Assembly (NCBI GenBank): GCA_902386085.1
Contig: CABMIA010000039.1
Span: 1 to 15,300, forward strand
DNA length: 15,300 nt
Reading direction: 5' to 3'
Source: an uncultured archaeon
GTDB taxonomy: Archaea > Halobacteriota > Methanosarcinia > Methanosarcinales > Methanoperedenaceae
Shown here: positions 7,648 through 13,581 of the stretch, in pieces
How the letters are laid out: every line of letters begins with the position of its first letter
Numbering within the stretch: position 1 is the first letter of the stretch
Made by a program: the position numbers and the translations under genes
Notes under the pieces: generated by a model
The model's database searches: none
What the model was told of the DNA's origin: nothing
Seen by the model: only the letters and a program-made list of their open reading frames with translations

Positions 7648-8082
7648 TTATCTCGCCACCAGCACCGTGCACTTGGCCTTCTTCACCACAGCCAGCGCCA
7701 CGCTCCCGAGTTCCGGATTGATCTCGCTCTCGCCTTTGCCGCCCAGCACGATGGTATGCGTCTTGTATTTGTCGGCGGCATCAAGTATTGCCCTTGCTAT
7801 CGTATCGGCCATAGCGCCCTGCTGCGGCATGCGCTGCATGCTCACCCCGACAAGGATTTTATTCACTTCGACTCCCATGCTTGCGCCTGTCTCCACAACG
7901 CGGTTCAACACCTCTTCGCCTTTTGCCACGCGCTCCTCGCGCTCCGAGTCCTTGCTGCCCACAGCGACATAGATCGCAGCAATGCGGATATTATATGACC
8001 TCGTGACCTTCATCGCCGCAATTTCCGCTTTCCTTCCATATTCAGAGCCATCGGTGGCTACCAGAATCTCGTACTTTGTCAT
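7648..8082 (-). CDS. UspA-family universal stress protein, last gene of the hyf/Ehr operon
   Basis: A single-domain, soluble UspA-type protein of 144 residues, normal for the family. It begins with the family's first strand, ILVATDGSEYGRKA. It ends with a nucleotide-binding loop, LGGKGESEI...ELGSVA (112-128), whose GxxG and GS elements suggest ATP binding, although the spacer is one residue shorter than the usual GxxG-9x-GS/T. The ATG at 8082 overlaps the stop of the upstream hyfI-like gene by four bases (ATGA) and is preceded by a strong GGAGGT, so the two are translationally coupled. A regulatory or stress-sensing role tied to the membrane complex is inferred from this coupling. The family is not known as a hydrogenase subunit. 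Confidence 0.9.
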   Translation of the reverse strand: MTKYEILVATDGSEYGRKAEIAAMKVTRSYNIRIAAIYVAVGSKDSEREERVAKGEEVLNRVVETGASMGVEVNKILVGVSMQRMPQQGAMADTIARAILDAADKYKTHTIVLGGKGESEINPELGSVALAVVKKAKCTVLVAR

Positions 8083-8567
8083 GCCTTTACCTCCATTCTC
8101 TTAATTTTCTGATCAAACTTGTCAAGAGCGACCATCAGCCCGAATATCACTGCCTGCGGCCTGGGCGGGCATCCGGGTATGTACACATCCACTGGCAAAA
8201 ATTTGTCCACGCCGCCACCGCTTGCATAGGTGTTGCCAAAAATTCCGCCGTTGCATGCGCACGACCCCATCGCTGCAACAAGCTTGGGCTCGGGCGTGGC
8301 GTTATAGGTCTTGAGGAGCGCAAGTTCCATGTTCCGCGTCACCGGTCCTGTGACGAGCAGCATATCCGCGTGGCGCGGGGATGCCACGATATGGAGACCG
8401 AAGCGCTCGATGTCGTATATGGGGTTGGATAAGGCATTGACCTCAACCTCGCAGCCATTACACGAGCCCGCATCCACCTCGCGTATGTGAAGCGATCTGC
8501 CAAATATTTTTTTAATCCTCTCGTTGAGATGCTGCCCCATGATCTCGATTTCAGTTTCGACTGTCAT
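8079..8567 (-). CDS. hyfI: Hydrogenase small subunit / NuoB-like Fe-S protein of the Ehr-like complex
   Basis: This 162-residue peripheral subunit would carry the proximal [4Fe-4S] cluster (N2 in complex I) facing the large subunit. The ligands are present in the hydrogenase pattern: CNGC (Cys36, Cys39), GSCAC (Cys103) and PGCPPRP (Cys133). The CxxC spacing is hydrogenase-like; complex I NuoB has adjacent cysteines. It has no twin-arginine signal, as usual for group 4 small subunits on the cytoplasmic side. Its start overlaps the stop of the upstream ferredoxin gene by four bases, with GAGGAAG upstream, and it overlaps uspA downstream. Because the cluster is intact while the large subunit has lost its metal site, electron transfer to the subunit interface should still work. 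Confidence 0.93.
   Translation of the reverse strand: MTVETEIEIMGQHLNERIKKIFGRSLHIREVDAGSCNGCEVEVNALSNPIYDIERFGLHIVASPRHADMLLVTGPVTRNMELALLKTYNATPEPKLVAAMGSCACNGGIFGNTYASGGGVDKFLPVDVYIPGCPPRPQAVIFGLMVALDKFDQKIKRMEVKA
8089..8094 (-). promoter_or_regulatory. Shine-Dalgarno of uspA
   Basis: GGAGGT on the minus strand lies six bases upstream of the ATG at 8082, inside the end of the hyfI-like gene. It supports this start and independent re-initiation of uspA translation. Confidence 0.75.
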
Positions 8568-8911
8568 AACTTCCTCGACGTACTTGTAAGAAGGGCATCT
8601 TTTGTTTTTGATGCAAGCTCATAATCCTGCGTAAGCCTGATACTCCCCTCAGGGCAAACCTCTTCGCATCGTCCGCAGAAAATGCACCCGCAGTACGATA
8701 ATGTTAGCGTTTTCTCGCTCATTCCCTCCTCAAGCCAGATAACACCCGGCGGGCAGACACTAGCGCACTCGCCGCAATAAGTGCATTTATCAGATAATAT
8801 TTCAGGTCTTCCCCGGAATCCCGCAGGTGCAATATCTGGTTTCTTTGGATAATTCACAGTTACAGTGCCTGTTTTTAAAGTCTTCTTAAGGATATCGAAC
8901 ATTTCTTCCAC
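8564..8911 (-). CDS. hyfH: HyfH/NuoI-like ferredoxin subunit with two [4Fe-4S] clusters
   Basis: This 115-residue peripheral electron-transfer subunit has two cluster motifs: CTYCGECASVCP (Cys43, 46, 49, 53) and CIFCGRCEEVCP (Cys76, 79, 82, 86). Cys74 is an extra nearby cysteine. It probably relays electrons from a soluble donor such as ferredoxin to the NuoB-like subunit. It is shorter than E. coli HyfH (about 180 residues) and lacks the extended C-terminus. The longest frame starts with GTG at 8911, directly abutting the hyfG stop. An ATG at 8902 (112 residues) has GGTGG at good spacing and may be the true start. It overlaps the next gene by ATGA. Confidence 0.93.
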   Translation of the reverse strand: MEEMFDILKKTLKTGTVTVNYPKKPDIAPAGFRGRPEILSDKCTYCGECASVCPPGVIWLEEGMSEKTLTLSYCGCIFCGRCEEVCPEGSIRLTQDYELASKTKDALLTSTSRKL

Positions 8912-10504
8912 CTACATATCATTGCCTGAATACGATAAGCTTAAGCTTTTGTTGATAATCGGGAAATCAGGAACGATGTTATCAAGAACCGCATACTCTA
9001 TCGCGAGCCAGTTGCAAAACGACGGGTCGCGCACCTTGCATCGTTCGATCCTGTTATTCTCGATCATTACCCAGTAGAGTGTTTCTCCTCTCGGGGCTTC
9101 CGTGTATCCCAGGGCATACCCGTCATGGATTTCTTTCACGCTTATTTTAATATCGCCATCAGGAAGCCTGGAGAGCGCCTGCTCGATTATGCCGATCGAT
9201 TCATACACTTCATCTGCTCGTACCCTTGTCCTTGCGTTCACATCCCCTGCCTTGAGTACAGGCACCTTGAACTTGAGATCCGGATACGCTGCGTAGGGAT
9301 GGTCGCGGCGTGTATCCCTGTCGATTCCTGATGCGCGCGCTGCCGGGCCCACGACATGCAATCCCTTTGCTATATCGTTATAGATGCGCCCCGTGGTTTC
9401 TATCCTGTCCGCAACCGACGGCGAGGCAAAGAGAAGATCCATCAATTCCCTGAAATCGTTCCTGAAGGCTGAAAGTTTTTGTGAGATTATATCTTTCTTA
9501 TCGCCTATATCGCGCCTGACGCCGCCAATGGTGTTCATACCCCGCAGAAGCCTGCTCCCCGTAACTATTTCATTCAGTTGCAATATCTCCTCCTTAAGCA
9601 GGTTTGCGTGCGCTGCGCCGAAGGCATACGCCACATCGGTCGCGATCCCTGCTATATCGCCCAGGTGATTATACAGCCGCTCAAGTTCCATGAGGATTGT
9701 CCTGACATACCTTGCGCGGGGTGGGATATCAACGCCTGCGATCTTTTCAACCGCCTGGCAGAATGCCACGACATGCGCCACCGAGTTATCTCCGGATATG
9801 CGTTCTGCAAGGAATACGGCTTTGTCGAGGGTTATGTTCTCAAAGAGTTTTTCTACGCCTTTATGCGTATAGAAATGCCTTATTTCAAGGTTGAGCACGG
9901 GTTCCCCTGCCACGCTGAACCTGAAATGTCCGGGTTCGATAACTCCCGCATGCACGGGTCCCACGAGTATTTCATACACCCCTTCTCCTTCCACCCTGCG
10001 GTACGTATATTCTCCTTTAACGCGCTCAGGTTTTGTCCTGATATCAAAATCCTTGCGCAGCGGGTATGATTTCGGAGGCCAGTCCTCAAAATTGACAAGC
10101 CTCCTTGGATCCGGGTGTCCGACAGGTATCAAACCGAACATATCCTGTATCTCCCTTTCATACCAGTTGGCTGCCGGGACCCTGGATGTGACGGAGTGGA
10201 AATGCGGTGCATTTTCAGCGATATCTATCTGTATTATTATGAAGCCGTTTGCAGTCTGAACCCGGTCGTTCTGCAACTGGTTTTCGGAAGAGAACAGATA
10301 ATGTATCCTGAAGCATCCTTCCTTTTTTCTCCGGTCCGTGGCGAAAATGGAAACGAGGGCACAGTCCATTCGGTGATACAACTGATCGCAGATTCTCACC
10401 GCCGCATCTTCTTTCACCCTGAAATAGGTCTCGCTGCCTGAAATATTTTCATCGAGAATTTCGGATTTGAAATCTTTTCTGACCGCATCTGTGTGCTCAT
10501 TCAT
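8912..10504 (-). CDS. hyfG: Fused NuoC-NuoD-like large subunit (HyfG type) without Ni ligands
   Basis: The 530-residue large subunit has an N-terminal NuoC-like (30-kDa) part, about 25-175, with the signature WYEREIQDMFGL (114-125), then a NuoD/hydrogenase-large-subunit part from about 178. In active [NiFe] enzymes the L1 motif is RxCGxC; here it reads RISGDN (235-240), so both cysteines are replaced (Ser237, Asn240). The L2 motif, normally DPCxxC, reads SLSYSG (522-527), with Ser524 and Gly527 in place of cysteines. The protein ends three residues later, with no cleavable tail. The quinone Tyr of complex I NuoD also seems absent (Gly238 at the aligned position, from memory). This matches Ehr complexes, so the catalytic reaction is unknown. 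It starts at ATG 10504, one base-pair step after the hyfF stop. Confidence 0.92.
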   Translation of the reverse strand: MNEHTDAVRKDFKSEILDENISGSETYFRVKEDAAVRICDQLYHRMDCALVSIFATDRRKKEGCFRIHYLFSSENQLQNDRVQTANGFIIIQIDIAENAPHFHSVTSRVPAANWYEREIQDMFGLIPVGHPDPRRLVNFEDWPPKSYPLRKDFDIRTKPERVKGEYTYRRVEGEGVYEILVGPVHAGVIEPGHFRFSVAGEPVLNLEIRHFYTHKGVEKLFENITLDKAVFLAERISGDNSVAHVVAFCQAVEKIAGVDIPPRARYVRTILMELERLYNHLGDIAGIATDVAYAFGAAHANLLKEEILQLNEIVTGSRLLRGMNTIGGVRRDIGDKKDIISQKLSAFRNDFRELMDLLFASPSVADRIETTGRIYNDIAKGLHVVGPAARASGIDRDTRRDHPYAAYPDLKFKVPVLKAGDVNARTRVRADEVYESIGIIEQALSRLPDGDIKISVKEIHDGYALGYTEAPRGETLYWVMIENNRIERCKVRDPSFCNWLAIEYAVLDNIVPDFPIINKSLSLSYSGNDM

Positions 10505-10508
10505 GGTA

Positions 10509-11963
10509 TCATCTCACAATTTCCACGACTTTCATGATCATCTCGTAAAATGAAGGCGGGATGTAAACTCCAAGCACGATCACGAACACAATCAATACAG
10601 CCATGGCGCTGAGCGTCCACCTGCTCACTTCGCCTTTTTCAATGCCGGGTTTTGGCATCCCGAAAGCCATCCTGCTAACATTGTTGAAAAAGCCTGCAAA
10701 TATCATTATGATGAAAATGAGAAACAGCACTGCTGCAATTATGTGCCCCTGTGAGAACCCTGCCGCAAGTATTGTGAATTCGCTTATGAAGATGGAAAAA
10801 GGCGGGGAACCTGTGATGGCAAGCCCGCCGATCACGAACATGGCGCCGGTATATGGCATCGATTTCACAAGTCCGCTCACATTGAATATCTCCTTAGTAT
10901 CGTGTTTCAGCAGCACATTCCCTGCGCCGAAGAACATGAGGGATTTTGTCATCGCGTGGTTGAACATGTGCAATATGGCCCCGAAGATGCCAAAAACCCC
11001 TCCGAAGCCGATACCTATAGCGATAATTCCCATATGTTCCACGCTTGAGTATGCAAGAAGCCGCTTGTAGTCTTCCTGGAGGAGAATGAAAGGTACCGCG
11101 ATTCCGAGTGACAGGAGACCGAATATGATAAGCAGGTTGCTTGTAAAAGCCGTACCTGTTGATTTTGTCGCAATGGTGTAGAACCTGATGATGCCGTACA
11201 TCGCACAGTTAAGAAGCACGCCTGAGAGAAGCGCGCTTACAGGCGTTGGAGCTTCGCTATGGGCATCAGGGAGCCAGGTGTGCATGGGCGCAAGACCGGC
11301 TTTCGTTCCGTAACCGATGAGGATGAAAATGAATGCAAGTTTCATTATAGTCGGGTCGAACTGGTCAGCAACAGAAACAAGCGATGTCCAGTTAAGCGCA
11401 TCCCCGCTCTCGCCCAGTATCCTGACCGCGGCAAAGTAAGTTAGTATGGTACCGAAAAGGGCAAACGTGATACCCACAGTACATATGATCATGTATTTCC
11501 ATGCCGCTTCGACAGAGGACTTTTTCGAGTACAGGATCATCAGGAGCGCGGAGACGAGGGTGGTCATTTCTATTGCGATCCAGAGACCCAGGTTATTCGT
11601 CACCCCTACAAGCAGCATTGTGAACATGAAAATATGGAAAAGCCCGTAGTATATCCTTAATCTCCTGAAATCCATCGCACCGTGCTCCATTTCATGTCCC
11701 ATGTAACCCACAGAGTAAAGCGAAGCCACAAAACCCACGATAGAAACAATGAGGACAATGAAAGCGCTGAACGTGTCTGCGAACAGGGCATTGGTCCACG
11801 ATATGATTATATTGTTCTTGTAAACCTCAGCCACCAGTACCAGGCCGAGAAGAAGTGTGGCTATCGAACCGGTCAGGCTCACCATTTCCACCTGTTTTCT
11901 CGATTTTGCGAAAAAGCATAGTATGCACGTAATTACCGGGGCAAGGAGAAGATATTCGATCAT
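10509..11963 (-). CDS. hyfF: HyfF/NuoM-N-like antiporter-type membrane subunit
   Basis: A polytopic membrane protein of 484 residues with about 14 predicted helices, of the Mrp antiporter / complex I NuoL-M-N family. Residues central to ion translocation are present: the TM5 Glu in IAIEMTTL (Glu132), the TM7 Lys in YGTKAGLAP (Lys221), His310 in SSVEHMG, and Lys340 in NHAMTKSL. It therefore looks competent to move H+ or Na+. Its length is a little below that of E. coli HyfF (about 526). It starts at ATG 11963, four bases after the hyfE stop, and its own stop lies four bases before hyfG. Whether the ion is H+ or Na+ cannot be told. Confidence 0.93.
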   Translation of the reverse strand: MIEYLLLAPVITCILCFFAKSRKQVEMVSLTGSIATLLLGLVLVAEVYKNNIIISWTNALFADTFSAFIVLIVSIVGFVASLYSVGYMGHEMEHGAMDFRRLRIYYGLFHIFMFTMLLVGVTNNLGLWIAIEMTTLVSALLMILYSKKSSVEAAWKYMIICTVGITFALFGTILTYFAAVRILGESGDALNWTSLVSVADQFDPTIMKLAFIFILIGYGTKAGLAPMHTWLPDAHSEAPTPVSALLSGVLLNCAMYGIIRFYTIATKSTGTAFTSNLLIIFGLLSLGIAVPFILLQEDYKRLLAYSSVEHMGIIAIGIGFGGVFGIFGAILHMFNHAMTKSLMFFGAGNVLLKHDTKEIFNVSGLVKSMPYTGAMFVIGGLAITGSPPFSIFISEFTILAAGFSQGHIIAAVLFLIFIIMIFAGFFNNVSRMAFGMPKPGIEKGEVSRWTLSAMAVLIVFVIVLGVYIPPSFYEMIMKVVEIVR

Positions 11964-11967
11964 GGTA

Positions 11968-12627
11968 TCAACCTATCAGGGTTTTAAGCATATCCGTATC
12001 TATGCTCTCGAATGTCCTGTTTATCCTGAATATCAGGATGCCCATGATCAGCGCGCCTATCAAAACGTCGAAGAAAATGCCAAGTTCAACAAGCAGGGGC
12101 ATGCCGTACGTCAGGGATATCGCCCCGAGGAAGAGCCCGTTCTCCATTATCAGTATGCCGAGCATTTGCATTATTGCTTTTTTACGGCTGATCATGATGA
12201 AAAGCCCGATGGAAACAAGCGACATTGACGCCGAAAGGGCAAAACTTGACAGCTCTGTGATCAGGTTAATAGAGCGGATAAGATAGTATGAGATGACGAC
12301 AAGTATGCCGCCTATTATAAGTGAAGGCGATATGCCCACATACAGGCCGATCTCCCGTTTGACTTTGATCTCGCGGATTATATATATGAAAATGTAAGGG
12401 ATAACAAGCGCTTTTATTACCAGGGTCAGGGCCGAGACAATATATATATCGGATTTTCCGGTCGAATACGCCACTATCCCTGCAACGCATGCCAGAAGTA
12501 ATGACTGTATCCCGAAGGCTCTCACGCATGAATAAAGGCGCGTGGAACCCAGGATCATGAAAGTCGAAACGAGTATAAGAGAGATAAGCAACTGCATAAT
12601 ATTGGAACCGAAGATGATTTCAGACAT
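11968..12627 (-). CDS. hyfE: HyfE-type small membrane subunit (NuoK-like C-terminal part)
   Basis: A membrane protein of 219 residues, about seven hydrophobic helices, matching the length of hydrogenase-4 component E (about 216). The second half resembles NuoK, with buried acidic residues in ILIMENGLF (Glu162) and LLVELGIFFD (Glu181, Asp187) that fit the family's role in ion conduction. The first half is hydrophobic with a charged loop, IREIKVKREIG, at about 84-94. A strong GGAGG formed by the last codons of hyfC precedes the ATG at 12627, so translation is coupled to hyfC. The next gene follows after four bases. Confidence 0.9.
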   Translation of the reverse strand: MSEIIFGSNIMQLLISLILVSTFMILGSTRLYSCVRAFGIQSLLLACVAGIVAYSTGKSDIYIVSALTLVIKALVIPYIFIYIIREIKVKREIGLYVGISPSLIIGGILVVISYYLIRSINLITELSSFALSASMSLVSIGLFIMISRKKAIMQMLGILIMENGLFLGAISLTYGMPLLVELGIFFDVLIGALIMGILIFRINRTFESIDTDMLKTLIG

Positions 12628-12630
12628 ATT

Positions 12631-13581
12631 CTATCCTCCTTTTACTATTATGAACGAGACAAGGGCAAGGAACGAGAGCATGAGGGACACCGAGAGGAGA
12701 TCAGGCAGCCTGAACATCCTCCACTTTGCGGTCGATGTCTCGACCATCGCCAATGCAGCCCCCAGTATCCCGATCTTTATTACGAATACCGCAAGAGCCA
12801 CGGCTATTCCTGCCGCTGTTACGCCCGATGATGCTATGCCCCAGGGGAAAAAGATGTTCGCAAGCAGTGCAAATACCAGTAATTGCTTCATCATTGCACC
12901 AAACTCAACAAGAGCAAGCTGTTTACCTGAATATTCAAGTATCATGGCTTCATGGATCATCGTGAGTTCAAGATGCGTGGCCGGATTATCCACAGGTATC
13001 CTTCCTGTCTCTGCTATCGCGATTATGAAAAGCGCCACGAATGCAAGCAGGTGATACGGCGATATGGCAGTTAAGCCCATCGATGAAACGGTCTGGGAAA
13101 TATAGCTGAGGTTGGTTGAACCTACATTGAGCGCTATCGCAAATATGGAAAGCATCATGGCAGGCTCAACCATCGATGCCACGAACATCTCCCTGCTTCC
13201 TCCCATCCCGCCAAATGAACTTCCGGTATCAAGTGAAGCAAGCGCGGTAAAGAAACGGGCAAGGGCCAGAAGATATACGACCGCGATCAGGTCGCCTGCA
13301 AATCCCAGAGGCATATCCGAGATGTAAATCGGGATAAGCAGACCTGCTGTAAGTACTGCTACAAATGAAATGACCGGTGCAGCATGGAAAATCCATGACG
13401 CGTTCTCAGATACCACCGAATCTTTCCGCAGGAGTTTCGCTATATCGTAGTAAGGCTGGAAAATGCTGGGTCCCTTTCGTATCTGGAAGAAGGCCTTTAC
13501 TTTTTTCATTATGCCGCTCAAGAGCGGGGAGAGTGCTATTATTACAATTATCTGGAAAATCACAATAGCAACAGGGTTCAT
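12631..13581 (-). CDS. hyfC: HyfC/NuoH-like membrane subunit
   Basis: The 316-residue subunit that anchors the peripheral arm to the membrane arm; its length matches E. coli HyfC (about 315). About eight helices are visible. The family motifs are QIRKGPSIFQPYYDIAKLL (33-51) on the first cytoplasmic loop and AETGRIPVDNPATHLELTM (190-208) followed by HEAM and EYSG. The acidic residues of this loop (Glu191, Asp198, Glu205, Glu211) form the E-channel entry in complex I relatives. The ATG at 13581 overlaps the stop of the upstream hyfB by four bases. Confidence 0.94.
   Translation of the reverse strand: MNPVAIVIFQIIVIIALSPLLSGIMKKVKAFFQIRKGPSIFQPYYDIAKLLRKDSVVSENASWIFHAAPVISFVAVLTAGLLIPIYISDMPLGFAGDLIAVVYLLALARFFTALASLDTGSSFGGMGGSREMFVASMVEPAMMLSIFAIALNVGSTNLSYISQTVSSMGLTAISPYHLLAFVALFIIAIAETGRIPVDNPATHLELTMIHEAMILEYSGKQLALVEFGAMMKQLLVFALLANIFFPWGIASSGVTAAGIAVALAVFVIKIGILGAALAMVETSTAKWRMFRLPDLLSVSLMLSFLALVSFIIVKGG
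12634..12640 (-). promoter_or_regulatory. Shine-Dalgarno of hyfE inside the end of hyfC
   Basis: AGGAGGA on the minus strand encodes the final Gly-Gly of hyfC and lies six bases before the ATG of hyfE. One stretch thus serves both as coding sequence and as ribosome-binding site. Confidence 0.7.

Noticed and set aside
7591..7998. Plus-strand ORFs opposite uspA and throughout the hyf genes
   Set aside because: They are antisense shadows of clearly conserved minus-strand proteins, with no family features of their own.
8912..10504. Functional [NiFe] hydrogenase large subunit
   Set aside because: All four Ni-coordinating cysteines are replaced and there is no maturation tail.
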